64,000 nucleotides of DNA from Rhizomucor pusillus (lineage: Eukaryota; Mucoromycota; Mucoromycetes; Mucorales; Lichtheimiaceae). This document shows positions 1 through 13,335 of the stretch, piece by piece (the first letter of the stretch is position 1; each line of letters starts with the position of its first letter). The DNA is taken from contig FWWN02000680.1 of the NCBI GenBank assembly GCA_900175165.2, forward strand, positions 62,001 to 126,000, written 5' to 3'. The notes under the pieces were generated by a model that worked only from the letters and a program-made list of their open reading frames with translations, was not told the DNA's origin and searched no databases. The position numbers and the translations under genes are program-made.

Positions 1-19
1 TCGACTCCTCCCACATTAG

Positions 20-612
20 ATGTTAGCTCTTCTCGCCGCAAGTGCAGAAAGGCACACTTCTCGGCCCCCTCGCACATTCGCCGCAAGCTTATGAGCTCCC
101 CCTTGTCCAAGGAGCTTCGCGAAAAGTACAACGTAAGACGCCCACGCCCACGCCCACTTTAACAACGATCATGCTCAAATTTTAACGCATCGGCTTTGTA
201 TATAGACTCGCTCCATTCCTATCCGCAAGGACGACGAAGTTTTGGTTGTTCGCGGTAGCTTGAAGGGCCGTGAGGGCAAGGTTGTCCAGGTCTACCGTAA
301 GAAGTGGGTCATCCACATTGAGCGCGTCAACCGCGAGAAGGTCAACGGTACGTATTGGTGCTGGAGGAGGAAATCATGCATAGGAATGCTTATCCGTTTG
401 TTTATCAGGTGCCACTGTCCCCATTGGCATTCACCCCTCCAACGTTGTTGTCACCAAGCTCAAGATCGACAAGAGCCGTCAGGCCATCCTTGACCGCAAG
501 GACCGCTCCAAGAAGACCCAGGCTATGGAACAGGTATGCCAATTGAAATGAAACTATATTTCTCTTGGTTTATACTCATTGCATCTTGTATCTTCTCTTC
601 AAACTACAGTAA
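20..612 (+). CDS. RPL26: 60S ribosomal protein L26 (uL24), 5' end outside window
   Basis: This is a large ribosomal subunit protein of the uL24 family that binds near the polypeptide exit tunnel. The first exon (expected to encode only about six residues) lies before the window. Visible exons are 20-132, 206-347, 409-533 and a terminal piece that is only the stop codon at 610-612. They read [20 protein letters not shown], then [20 protein letters not shown] (the KOW motif) and [17 protein letters not shown], all typical of eukaryotic L26. Introns use gtaag/gtacg/gtatg donors and tag/cag acceptors. The visible part plus the missing first residues gives about 133 aa, the usual family size. The last intron interrupts the gene directly before the stop codon, which is odd but keeps frame. 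A candidate AATAAA polyadenylation signal is at 641-646. Identity is certain from the motifs; only the 5' boundary is inferred. Confidence 0.95.
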
Positions 613-751
613 ATTAGTATGTTCCAGCGTGCTTGAACTCAATAAAACTGCATTCTTTTTGCTGTAAAAACCTTTGTGTTACCTTGAAGTAGACTGACGC
701 AGTTGGTCGTGTTGTATTTGTTGCGTCTGTCTTTTGCTTGTTCACAACTTT

Positions 752-3392
752 ATGGAGAGACGGAAGGAAGAGCTAGAGAAGAAAAGACAAAAACTCGCAG
801 AGCTTCGACGCGCTCGAGAAGAACGCCGGGCCATCCTTGAGAGCCAGACGAGTCAGTCCCATTCGTCGTCGGTAAGCTGATTGCGTTGCGACTCGGGCAA
901 TCAACTGTTCTGAATTTTGTGGATGGCATTAGACAAGCGGCAGCAGGGACAGAAAGGCTATCGATGACCTCGTAGCGCTCGTGTTGGGAGAACGTCCAGG
1001 AACGCCCGGTTCGACGACAGGCGGTGGTGGTGGTTCTTCTGACAAAGGATCAGACACCGGCTCAGAGTTCACTGCATCTCGACCAGCATCAACGAATTAT
1101 GGGTACTCTGTCCCAGGCACACCCATCAGCGAGTAAGTTTGCGGTCTGTCTGACGCGTAAACCTAGTCGATCATATGCAAACTATTCGCTAGAAGCAATG
1201 GAAACCGGTCTTCAATAGCGTCGCAGACAGCAACCACGGCTCCCAGCACTGCACCGCGATATGTTGCTGAACTTTCAGAGTTCCAGACTGTTGTTGCTGA
1301 TATACCGCCCCTGGTACGTAACGATCCAACAAATGAATAGATCGAAAAAAGTGCATACTTATATTAAATACAACAAACCGTATTTCAGGAACAAGTTGTA
1401 TACAGCAAGGAGATCCAGACATCTGAAGGATCATTCGATGCACCGCAAAAGACAGAAGAGGAAATCAGAAAAGAGATCATGGAGGAGATCGAGCTGCTCG
1501 AGAAGCAGAGACAAGCACAACTTGAAGAAGAGCGGAAACGTGCAGAAATGGAAAAAGCAGAGGAGCATCCTGGTAACTCGATGAAAGCCAAGATAATCTG
1601 GAGCAGTTTGCTAAAACGCGACTGCGACGATAGACTTGACCGAGGAGGAGAAGAAGTTGATATTGACTTCGCCTGAATTCATAAACTTTGTCGACACTTC
1701 TACCAAATTTGTGGAACGAGCACTGAACGAGACCTACGATTTTATGAAAGATTATACCCTCGGCATTGATGTGAATAGGTACGGCAGTGCACACGCATCG
1801 ATGATGTATATAAAGTGATGCCAACCAAATCCTCCTCCAGTGACGAAAGCAATGGAAAGCGTGTAAAATTCGTTTGCGACTTTTGGGACGAAAAATGGTC
1901 AAGAAATAGATCCGTGACAGATGTCAACTGGTCTTACAAGGTCGTATCACCACTGATTAAAGATGCACATGAAATCGCTCACGGAAAAATATATGTTTAG
2001 CATCCTGAGTTACTCGTGTCATCTTACAACAAGAACCCTGGTGCTTTGAATGAACCAGACGGCGTTGCTCTTGTATGGAACCTACATCTACTGGAGAGGC
2101 CTGAATTTGTGTTCCATTCCCAGGTACCTGCATGCTGTGCGACTCTGAACGATTTCAAATATCCTAATCATTACTGTAATTTAAACAGTCTGATGTACTA
2201 AGCGTCATGTTTAGCAAGTTCCATCCAAACTATGTTATCGGTGGCACTTACTCTGGACAGATTGTTTTGTGGGACACTCGAGCAAAATCTCTACCTGTGT
2301 TGAAAACGCCTTTATCAGCAGGTGGACATACCCATCCAGTTTATTCTCTTGAAATGGTCGGTACGCAAAATGCACACAACTTGATCACTGCCAGCACAGA
2401 TGGTTTCGTCTGTTCTTGGCAACTGGATATGCTTGCACAGCCTCAGGTACTGCTCTGATAAAGATGCACATAGTGTATTGAAAAAGGAAAAACATGCTTA
2501 CCTTGTAAACGGTATCTTAGGATTATTTGGAGTTGCTACATCCGTCACACAATAAGACGGACGAAGTATCCGTTACCTGTTTGGGATACCCTGACAATGA
2601 GACGGCCACATTCTGGGTCGGAACAGAAGAAGGCAACGTCTATCAAGCCAGCCGATACGATCAAGCCGGAAGGTAAGAAAGTAGAATCTTTTAAAGATAG
2701 AACACTCAAATTTATATTACCGAATGCAGCAAAGCCGGTATCAACCAAAATGATACATACCGAGGACACTTCGGTGCTGTGACTGGTCTCCACTTCCATC
2801 CCCTGTTTGGCTCTGTAGACTTTTCTGATCTTTTCCTCACTTGCTCTGTGGACTGGACTGTCAAACTTTGGCGTGCAAAGGTAAGAAATAATGGGCAAGA
2901 GAGCGGGTGAGCATCGGCTGATGCAAGAGAGTTTTATCCAGTCTGCCTCAAAAACATCGACGCAACCGACCTCCATCACACCCCTTTATTCCTTTGAGCA
3001 TGCAGACGACTATGTGTACGACGTAAAATGGTCGCCATCGCATCCAGCACTTTTCGGATCAGTTGACGGTGACGGCCGCTTCGATCTATGGAACTTGAAT
3101 ACGGATACAGAAGAACCTGCGGTTAGCACTTTGGTCGGCTCAGGCAGAGCTCTCAACAAACTCGCTTGGGACAAAGAAGGCAAGCGAACAGTTGTAGGAT
3201 CTAGCGATGGTCGTGCATATGTATATGATATTGGCGAGGTGAGCCATTGACTGATATTCAGGGATTGCCATCACTGCAGAGCATTAATCTTTTCCTTTTA
3301 AACAGCTTGCACACCCCAAGCAGGAAGACTGGCATCTTTTACAAAAGAATATATCCGAAATGATTGCAAATCAGGAGAATCCTGCTAAATAA
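752..3392 (+). CDS. Cytoplasmic dynein 1 intermediate chain (WD40)
   Basis: This is the intermediate chain of the cytoplasmic dynein motor, which links heavy chains to light chains and dynactin. The ATG at 752 opens [20 protein letters not shown], the charged N-terminal coiled coil that binds dynactin p150 in this family. A Ser/Gly/Thr-rich linker follows, then a second charged helix ([20 protein letters not shown], about 1470-1555). The sequence around [20 protein letters not shown] matches the conserved segment just before the propeller. WD40 repeats run from about 1840 to 3350, with signatures such as [47 protein letters not shown] and [14 protein letters not shown]. About ten short introns interrupt the gene; several apparent stops fall inside them. 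It follows RPL26 by 140 bp on the same strand and converges on MED14 with only 41 bp between stop codons. The family call is firm; individual exon edges were placed by frame and splice consensus. Confidence 0.92.
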
Positions 3393-3433
3393 AGTGTTTT
3401 ATACAATTATACGATTTTAATCCGTACAATGCT

Positions 3434-6400
3434 TCACAGCAAGTCTTTTAATCTCGAGAACACGTTGCGGCAAAGCGACGCGGAGCATAGCATCCCGTGC
3501 TTAAAGGCGACCGCGAATGGCTCGGTATTGTCTGCCCACATTTTGCCAGACAAATACCATGGTTGCGTTTCAGTATTGTCTTCCTCAAATATCCAAGAAT
3601 CCATTGAATCCAGAGTCTCGTTAAATTTGGAGAACGCCGAAAACTTGAGCTGCTGAGCAACGCTGAATGGTTTGATCGTTGACTCAGACTTCAAGTTTGC
3701 GTCTTGTTGGGTATCGGATGCAGTCGTGGACTGTGCCACGTACGGCTGTGGTGGTGCAATGTTTTCTGCATTTTGGTTCACATCCGTTCGATTTTGTGAC
3801 GAGTAAAGGATGTGGTTAAAAGCTGCGTCAGATACGCAGATCGTCTGCGGGTTTGTGAAGCGTATATCCAGAGCATGCCTTTTAACAGCAAAGTTGAGAA
3901 TCACATCTAATGACTCTACAATTCAAACTTACATTGATGAGTAAACTATGCGCACCGATGTTGCTGAGCGCGGTATAATGGATACTTCTCCAATGGCTCC
4001 CTGTTGCATAAAGTCTTTTTCCATCTTTTCGAGACAAGCCATCAGGGGCAGAGTTTGGAATAGTTTCTAGCAGAGAGTATTTAGAAATCCAAACTTGTAC
4101 TGGGTTCTGCATACTTTTCATGTACCTGTACAAAATACACCAGGTCCCGTTTCTCATTGAGCTCCTCTTGCAAAAATGATGCTATCCGCCAATGCGGATT
4201 ACGATCACGGAAAACAGGAAGAGAAACTGGCTCACGGTTGTTATTTTCATAGTTATGTTTGGTTGTTTTTGCTACTGTCGTTGAAAATTGCACAATATAT
4301 TGTCGTGTTCGTGATTTGGATGGTGCGTCCCATCGGATTGAGCATGTAAAATTCTGCTGAAGTCAGCAAAGCTATTAAAATGTCAAGATCTGCTTTGTGT
4401 GTTACCTTGGCATATTGGAATTTGAATTCCTGCGTATTGAAGGTATCAAATAATATCTCCTCTTTATATTTATCCAACCATTTGGATGATACTACAGAAA
4501 TGGATTAGTAACAAGGAGTATAAAGACTTACAAAAGACATACCTTGGCGTGCCAGGTTAGCCATCATATAAATTCTTTCCCAGTCCGTCAGGAAACGGTC
4601 GATACAAGTATCAATTTCCGTATATGTGAAGGACAATACATTCGTAGTCTTATCCAACGATATGTGATCTATAGATACCATTGATTAAAAATTTGCTTTT
4701 CAAGGCTCATTTGTATATGCTTACCGCTGTTATCGCAGACCTGCACCGGAATATTCTTCCAATCAAATCTGTCCTGGATGACCACGAAGCATTCGCTTCG
4801 ACCGCATGCCCACCAACCAGATGCTCGCATAACAACATCGTTTCGCATCTGTGGTAGCATTCGCGCCAGCCAAGGCCGTATATGCAAAGGAATATCTTTT
4901 GGAGTGCCGCCTCCTGTATGCTGTAATCTATCGTTTTCGACATTTCGTATTGCGCAGGTCTGCAAAAGGTCCTTTTGCGGTACACAAAGAACTTCCATTT
5001 TGCCTGCTGCCGGATGATTCACAACCTGAGCTTCAGCTGTGGGTAACGATTTTAGCAATGGTCTCGAGGTGTAGGAAAGGGAGGTCTTGAACTTTAGTAG
5101 CTGCAACTCGAGTTTTCGATTCGTAATGTACGCACTGCATGTCCTCTGCCGTAAGAAATTATTCCAAGTGACGGTTCAATGTTAACTTACCGGCATAACG
5201 AATCGAGTTTTGCCATAAATCGTAAATCAATTGAAAGGCTATGCAATACTTAGAAATGATCAAATAGTCAAAAGTACAGTGGGACCTACTTGTCGATAGC
5301 GTCTATCCTCTCATCAGCCTGTGTTTGCTGGTAAAATGCAGAAGTGTAACTTCCTGACAGAGTTCGCCGGCGCTTCTTCTTTGCTTCCTCCATAACAACG
5401 TCTTCGTCTGACGCTGGCATGGTTGATTCAGTGCTGTCTTGAAGCTCATGTCTCCGCCGTTTCCGTCCATCCGACAAAGTATCATCGTCTGTATGCTTGT
5501 GCTCAGCAGGGATGTAATGCTCCTGCCACATTTCATCGTAATTCACATGTATCAAGTCTGTGATGATTTGGAAAAATCCATTCTGATCATAAGTTTTGCT
5601 AGAAAAAGTGTCAACATCTTTTTCTTTCTCGCAGAACCAGTGCCTCTTACTTTATGCAGCATAGCCATGAATGCACTTCGTTTCGCACAATAGCAATGAC
5701 AAGGTACCAGTCTTCAAACTGTGCAAACTGCAAGAAAACGCAGTGGGAAGGATACATCGGTCGCATTTGTTGCTGTCCATACGGCGCTGTTTTGTTCTCA
5801 ACAGGTTTTTGAATTGAAGGCAAATCACCGTAAAGCTTGACAAAGTCATCAGGCCGTAGAGACATTTGGGACGGTTGAAAAGGTTGCAAGCTCAACTGCT
5901 TTGCTAGAGATATGATTTCTCGGATCACTACCTCGGATCGTAGCCACAACAAGTGCTTTGCAATATTTGCTGGATCATTGTTTAACAATTCTTCCAACTC
6001 CCGCAGTTTCACTGGAGCAAGGGCAAAAAAAGAGACCTTAGTATATATTGTCTGGATCGTCCGTTTATGCTATTCGACTGCTTACCATCGCCTTCACCGA
6101 GCCTGAAACCAGCTTCTCGTACTTTAGTTCGACCCGTTCGCATATCAATGCTGATGCTTATGTAACGTCGGTGTCGGTATTGGACAATCAATGACGGTAA
6201 ATCTTCAGAATCTGTCTTCAATGCATTGTTATCTGATTCTACATATAAACAATTAGATTTCGTTATGTCGCTAATTTTAACTGAACTTACTGTTGTCATC
6301 TTCACTCTTGGTTTCGTCATCTGATATCAGGTCCTCTATGCGGCATTCTCTTAGATAGAGGCCATTCTCGTTCAGGTAAGATTCTTGCGATCTAAGCAGA

Positions 6401-8303
6401 TCTCGGATTTTGCTGATAATACACAGTGCATGATGCCGTGTTACATGGCGAAGCAATCGCTCAACGTTCAAATCAGAAGGTTTCTATGCATGTTTGTTAG
6501 GCAAAAATGTAGTTTGATAAATAAAGCTCATACATACTAAAAGATCCGTGTCAGAATGCAGATTACGCGAACCGCCCCAGAATACATCCAAACTGTTCTT
6601 TGGATACTTCAAGGCAGTGTACACTTTTGTTCTGTCGGCGGCGTCGATGTTCATCAATGCGACGGAAGCTCCGAGACCAGACTTTTGGATAAGACCCTTT
6701 AGTTCGTCTCGTACAGCGATAGCAAAGTTAACCTCAGGCGAAAAAGGTCCAGTCGTCTTTTCGCTCTCATTGCTCACGGAAAGTTCAATTGTTGTGCTAT
6801 TTTTCATACCTTCCGAGCTGCTTTTACCATCCTCCAGCTGCGTGGACGTTAAACTCTTTCTGGTATGAAACATGAAACTTCGTATATTTACCTGAGGATG
6901 AGCCCAATGCGCAGCTGCCGAGCCGCCTTCCCAGTATACGAGCGTCAGCTTCGATCTGGAGTTATCCATTTCCACTTTGAGTTGCTCCAACCATCGCGTG
7001 CGAGAAATCATTGTTGCTTGCATAAACATAATCTCAAGTTGCATGTTAAGACAGAATAAGTGCAAATAGTCGTACAAATTGATCAATGGGAAAAACAATG
7101 GTTTTTTGACATTTTCTGTCTGCGTGTCAGGTGCTGTAGGTTGTGGTGGTATCGGAGGAACGAGCTGCTGCTGCGCGCTTATCCTCAGGTTATGTCGCTG
7201 AATGTCATTAAGCTCAATGTCGACGTCGCCGGCGCCGCCACCAGCTGTTGATTTCACTAGTATTTCCAGTGATACTATCCACCATCGTCTTTCTTTGGGC
7301 GGCCCCATCAGAGTAAGGGCGACATTGAATTCGTCTTTGATCGAAAATGATATACGACCGCTTCCTAGGAGACGGTCAGCAGCAGCATTCGTTGACCCAG
7401 TCGGCAGACATACCGATCTCATAATTCTGCATGGGTGCTGGTAATACTTCGCTTGTCAAAATGCGCATTCGAATTACGTCGTTCATCTGCCTAAACGTTT
7501 CGAGTACTTCTTCATCCGTCAAAGGAGGAGGAGGAAGCATATCCTGATAAAACAGTTTCCAGTTAGTTCGATAACATACAATAACACACTATTGTTTATA
7601 CCTTATACTTTGATGGCATCCTTTGATATGTGCCGGTAGTCAATACATCCACAGCGCTGAGAATGTCAAAGTTCCGTATCCTCGCTGCCGGCAGTTCCGA
7701 ATGGATCTTGTGTAAATACATTGTGGTATCTCGAAATATTTGATTTTGATTTGCAAGAAATGCCATGATATTCTGTTTTCCCAATGCAGCCATATTGCGG
7801 GCACGATCAATTATTTCGTTCTGGAAAGGGGAGGAATTGATGATTCTACCTGGCACATTTGGATATCATCGGCGTTGTCCGCCCATTTTACGAGCACCTG
7901 CAGTTTCAACATCTGTTGGCGGAAAAAGGTCGCATAGTTCAGAATTTGGCGTTTCTTATCGACTTCGCTGCGCGATGGTAGCCTTTGGAAAGACAATGAT
8001 AAGAAACGATGACAAGCTGCTGTGTATATCAAGAACATACGTGTCGGTCAGAGTCATTAGATCGGCGTGTGCTTTGCGGATTACTTTGCCAACCAGGAGC
8101 TGCAAAGGTACCATGCTCGCCATTTCGTTCGGCAGGACGATCTTTTCCTCTTTCGTGTTGCGATCTCCAGTATGCCCCTGTTTATCCGCAAGCACGGCCC
8201 CCACGAGCGCCTCCTTTCCATTGACGGTTTCCTCGTGTTTCACGTGTCCATTCGTCTGTGCTGTCTCATTACTGCTAAGGCCCGTTTGTGAGTCTGGCTG
8301 CAT
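3434..8303 (-). CDS. MED14: Mediator complex subunit 14 (Rgr1/Med14)
   Basis: This is the scaffold subunit of Mediator that joins the head, middle and tail modules and so links activators to RNA polymerase II. Near the N-terminus the reverse strand encodes VPLQLLVGKVIRKAHADL, then LQVLVKWADNADDIQMCQ and ARIRNFDILSAVDVLTTGTY followed by QRMPSKY. This order of motifs is diagnostic of Med14. The rest is long and weakly conserved, with recognisable helices such as ELEELLNNDPANIAKHLLWL and acidic or Ser-rich linkers. Many short introns are present. I chose ATG 8303 (MQPDSQTGLSSNETAQ) because the open frame further upstream lacks an ATG in that frame; an upstream spliced start is still possible. 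The stop is at 3434-3436, 41 bp from the dynein chain stop. Identity rests on the N-terminal domain; the C-terminal half is assigned by continuity of frames and splice sites. Confidence 0.85.
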
Positions 8304-8496
8304 CGCTGTCGCTTCTGCCGGTAACTGCTGAAGGAGAGAGGGGCCGCGATGATAGAGAGAAGACCAAAGAGCCGCTTCTGAACCTTCATGACGTGATAAG
8401 TCCAATTCGGAGTTTATTCCCCAAAAAGCAAATACTCTTCTGCTCTGTTCTTTCTCTCGGACCCTGCAAAACGAAGAAAAAAAAATCCTTTTGGGA

Positions 8497-10644
8497 CTAA
8501 AGCTCTTCTTTATTTGAAAAGTACGCTGCCCCTAATACTCTTTTCAGGTGTCGAAGACCACGACCTTCGATTTGTGCTCCAGAGCTCTCATATCTCTGCA
8601 AGTAATCCCGTGCTAGATCCGATCTGTTGGCGCGACTGGCTGCCCTCGTTAAGTACCAGGTGGTCCGTTCGTCGCCACGAATTCCCGTCTGTTGAAACCA
8701 TTGTAGAAGCTCTTCTGCTTCGTACAGCTGATTATTGAATAGTGCGAGCCCGCGCATCCAAATGTTAAGTGTTACAGTAGTAAAAGGTATTCCTTTTCGT
8801 TGAGCCTCGTCTAAAAGATTATATGCCTTGATCAGAAGTCCAGGAGGTGCTGGGCGGTTCTGCATTTTGAGATTAAAATGCTGGATGAAGTAAGCATCCA
8901 TCATGATATTATATACAACTGTTTGTGGTAGAAGGTCGCCGCGTTTCTCAATCACAGGACGCTCGTCAAGTTCCTTGATTATCAGCCGGAAAAGGCGCTC
9001 TGCAGACTTGAGATTAATGATACGGGACTTTGAAAGACTGTAAAGTAGAACAGCGTGCAGCGTTGGAGTCGATTGCAACCCGCGGCTGAGCATGTCTTCG
9101 TAAAGCTGAACTATAGCGTCGAGACCTTCCTTGGTATCTAGGTGGTGACGCACGTAGCCATGTATTAAAGTAGTGAAGGAAACCACATCGGGCCTGGGTA
9201 TTGTTCCCTCATGCTTCGTCATGGCATGCAAGATTTTGTGCGCTTCATCGATCTGTCCTCGTTGACAAAGTGCATGAATGAGAATATTGTACGATACGAG
9301 GGTTACTGGCTCTCTATCTTGGTGAAAAATCCGCTCCAAAAGAAACAACGCCGTCTCTGTACGTTTATGTCGCAACAAAGCAACAATCGCCGGATGAAGC
9401 AATTCCTCGTAACCCTTGATTTCCACGTGTCTAGATATCGTCTCGAATGCCGTAACGATCCCTCGATGATGTTTGGCCGTAACAGCGGCTTCCAACAGGA
9501 TCCGCAGTGTAATTGTATTGGCATGAACCGCTGGATCCATCTTGTTTACCCAATCGAGAACTTGATCCCACAGCCGGCGTCTCACTGCAAACTTCAAAAA
9601 CGTATTGTACGTTGCTGGCGTTGGATCTATCCCTTGTTTCTTCATTTCTTCAAACACTGACGTCGCCCTTCGGAGGGCAATTTCGTTCCTTCCTCGCAAT
9701 TGTGAGCGGATGAATATATTGTAAGTGGCAGGATCCGGAGAGACCCCTTTATCCATCATTGCTGCAACGATCTTATCGACATGGTGTCTCTGTCGTTCGC
9801 GGACGCATTCGTCTATTGCCTTGTTGTACATTCTAACCAACAATGTCTTTGAGAGATCGCCTGCGGTGGGAATAGCCGAAAGAAGAACGTTGTAATCTTT
9901 CACCGCTCTATATTTCTTTGTAACTGCGCCGTACAAGTGCAAAACCAATCTCTCGTCTTCTGGGTTGTTTGCCAAATGTTGGATCAGCTGATTCAGTTGA
10001 TAATCGTCGAAAGAACGAAATAAATCGTCGAGAACGCCCCAGACGTGGCGGTTAGAGCTCTCGAGTTGTCGCCATGGTCGTACCAGTGAGATCAATTCAT
10101 TCAACGGTAATCCTCCAATTTTGTCGTACAATTTTTGATATGTATCGCGATGAATGTCCACCGTTTTTGGAGAATTTATCAGCATCTCCAAAGCTCGAGA
10201 TAGCTCCCGTTGTTGCAATAGTCTATTGAACTCGTCCGTATCAAAAGACACTGGTGCGCTTTCCAACCGAATAGAAGCATTCAGCGTCTTTTGTTCTGTT
10301 TCTTTTCCATGGTTGACAATCATGTCAAGGACATTTCGTGGGTATGTTAGCTCCTGCAAAGGTGTCGTCTTGCCATCTCTGTCGACAGAGTTCGGCACCG
10401 TGCGAGCGACAGAGCTTAAATTTCGGTATCTGTAGAGTTGGGAGTAAAGAGTTGTCGAGCGAGAATATATCTGCTGCGACCACTGAGACCGTGAAGGATG
10501 CTTCGCCGGCGTCGTATGCAGGGACCGGTTCACGATTGTAGGGGCAGCTGCTGTATTCTTAAGCAAGTGTAGAGTAGCTTGCAGCAGTCGAGCGTTCCGT
10601 GGAGCATTGTATCGGCTGTGGCAGAAGCAAGAGCAAAGTACCAT
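8497..10644 (-). CDS. Mitochondrial pentatricopeptide repeat protein
   Basis: This is a single-exon protein of 715 aa. The first 80 residues are rich in Arg, Ser, Thr and Ala with almost no acidic residues (SRYNAPRNARLLQATLHLLK), a typical mitochondrial presequence. From about residue 265 to 690 there are tandem degenerate 35-residue helical repeats of the PPR type, for example DPATYNIFIRSQLRGRNE, TPATYNTFLKFAVRRRLWDQ, VSYNILIHALCQRGQIDEA and VSFTTLIHGYVRHHLDTKEG. PPR proteins bind organelle RNA and act in its stability, processing or translation. I cannot assign the RNA target or a yeast orthologue. The ATG at 10644 is the first in frame and begins the presequence. It lies 193 bp upstream (in map order) of the MED14 start on the same strand, and its head faces KRR1 over a 515-bp intergenic region. 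Confidence 0.88.
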   Translation of the reverse strand: MVLCSCFCHSRYNAPRNARLLQATLHLLKNTAAAPTIVNRSLHTTPAKHPSRSQWSQQIYSRSTTLYSQLYRYRNLSSVARTVPNSVDRDGKTTPLQELTYPRNVLDMIVNHGKETEQKTLNASIRLESAPVSFDTDEFNRLLQQRELSRALEMLINSPKTVDIHRDTYQKLYDKIGGLPLNELISLVRPWRQLESSNRHVWGVLDDLFRSFDDYQLNQLIQHLANNPEDERLVLHLYGAVTKKYRAVKDYNVLLSAIPTAGDLSKTLLVRMYNKAIDECVRERQRHHVDKIVAAMMDKGVSPDPATYNIFIRSQLRGRNEIALRRATSVFEEMKKQGIDPTPATYNTFLKFAVRRRLWDQVLDWVNKMDPAVHANTITLRILLEAAVTAKHHRGIVTAFETISRHVEIKGYEELLHPAIVALLRHKRTETALFLLERIFHQDREPVTLVSYNILIHALCQRGQIDEAHKILHAMTKHEGTIPRPDVVSFTTLIHGYVRHHLDTKEGLDAIVQLYEDMLSRGLQSTPTLHAVLLYSLSKSRIINLKSAERLFRLIIKELDERPVIEKRGDLLPQTVVYNIMMDAYFIQHFNLKMQNRPAPPGLLIKAYNLLDEAQRKGIPFTTVTLNIWMRGLALFNNQLYEAEELLQWFQQTGIRGDERTTWYLTRAASRANRSDLARDYLQRYESSGAQIEGRGLRHLKRVLGAAYFSNKEEL

Positions 10645-11159
10645 CCCGTGCTCATGCTGTCACCGCAGAGGTTGCGTTTGGGACCGTGGCGACCCTGATG
10701 ACAGCCACAATAAATACATGGCAGAAAAATTCAAAGACAGATCAGATAATGTGTGTTCGACACCGTGAAAGCTACATACTATGAATTGGGATTATTCGGT
10801 ACAAACGAAAAACACAATACAATGATGTGGTGAAGGGGCAAGTGCATCGACATAAACGCATGTGATTCAACTTGTTTTATATATGAAAAATATAATGTAT
10901 CGAAATTCGATGTAACTTACGTATATGTTGTCCCTGACGCAGTGTTAGCGAGGCAATTAGAAGACATCTGTATTATATATAGCGAGAATCAAGTTTGTTT
11001 TCAAAAACTTGGATCTGTAGACGGTTTTTGACAAGTGTCAAGTTGTTGGCCAGCATGATATTATGCTCAGGGATGGACAATTGATGCTGCTGTCTTTGAA
11101 TTTTTCTCTCGTTATTTGGCTTGTGGCTGCAAAGGAAGTATTGCCGTACCTTCTCGAAT
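10645..11159. promoter_or_regulatory. Divergent promoter region between PPR gene and KRR1
   Basis: This 515-bp stretch separates two divergently transcribed genes with mitochondrial and nucleolar roles. It is AT-rich in the middle (around 10860-10980), with TATA-like runs such as ttttatatatgaaaaatata. The reverse-strand frame of 95 codons covering 10973-11260 overlaps the KRR1 start and shows no recognisable domain, so I treat it as non-coding. No tRNA or other RNA gene was recognised here. Confidence 0.4.
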
Positions 11160-12256
<1,097 letters not shown>

Positions 12257-12482
12257 TTAGCCAGATAGTACAGCGTGGTTCTATGTTGAAATGTAAAGCT
12301 CATGACACTGATATATCATCATTTTTCATTTCGTTGATCACTTTCCACACATAAAATTTTTTGAAGGCATTGATTTGGGAGATGTGCATGAATGCTCTGC
12401 CCCGATTTTGGGAAAAGTGGCTGAGAAAAAGTTGTGGAATTGTTCAGGCACATTCACCGTACACTTTCTCTTCCTCCTTACA

Positions 12483-13236
12483 ATGGCCTCATACGAAAAG
12501 AAAACCAGCAATCGAAAGGGCAACAATCGCAAAAAAGGGCAAAAGTACCAAAACACTACAGCGTACAAGCACAACAAAAACTCGAAAAAGACCAGAGAGA
12601 TCACTGCACTCCCGGTGTACGGCCTATGCCAGCGATGCACGGACGTGATTCTGTGGCGAAAGAAGTTTCGAAAATACAAGCCCTTGACAGCACCCAAGAA
12701 ATGGTAAGTGCACAGTATGTTCCAATGGAAACTACATTTTTTTTCTAAATCATGCATTGCAGTACAAATTGCGAGCAAAAAGCAATTCGAGAAGCATACC
12801 ATGTTCTGTGTAACAACTGCGCCAAAGAGAAGAAAGTGTGCGCCAAGTGCCTAGAAAGCAAAGAGATTATCACAAAGTAATGTTGCTTAGCGAGAATACC
12901 AAACCGGGTTGCTAACGATAATGTGATTCGCTGAACAGCAAAGAGGATATCAAGACGGAGCAGGATCTGGCAAAGGAGGAGCAAGAGCAGATGCGACTTT
13001 TGAAATTGTTACCTCTGCGGCAACAGCGCAGCTATCTTCGAAAACTCGAACGTGGCGACGAAGTGCCAGAACTCAAAGCCGAAGATTTCGAAGACAGCGA
13101 TTTCGATTTCGGTAGCGATTTTGAGAATAGCGATGATGATTTTGACAGCGACGAAGAGGAAGAGAACGATGATGGTGAAGGGGATAGCGATGCGGAAGAA
13201 CTCGAGGACCAAGTAAAGACAAAACTCAAAGTGTAA
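12483..13236 (+). CDS. C9orf85-like (DUF2039) zinc-ribbon protein
   Basis: This is a small conserved eukaryotic protein of unknown molecular role, about 200 aa in three exons. It starts MASYEKKTSNRKGNNRKKGQ and YQNTTAYKHNKNSKKTRE, followed by CQRCTDVILWRKKFRKYKPL. The four CxxC pairs expected for the family are present: CQRC, CTNC (formed across the first intron), CNNC and CAKC. They would bind two zinc ions. The C-terminal third is highly acidic (FDSDEEEENDDGEGDSDAEE) and differs in length from the animal protein. The last 99 bp before the SLS1-like stop are shared as convergent 3' flank. Family membership is clear from the Cys pattern and the first 90 residues. No function beyond predicted zinc binding should be inferred. 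Confidence 0.85.
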
Positions 13237-13335
13237 ATCGCCGCATATACCCCTTGTTCAATATATGTTTTCTTATACATTTTTAAATAAATGTGTGTAC
13301 ATGAGTACTGTAAAAATAGCTCCCTATAACCAAGT

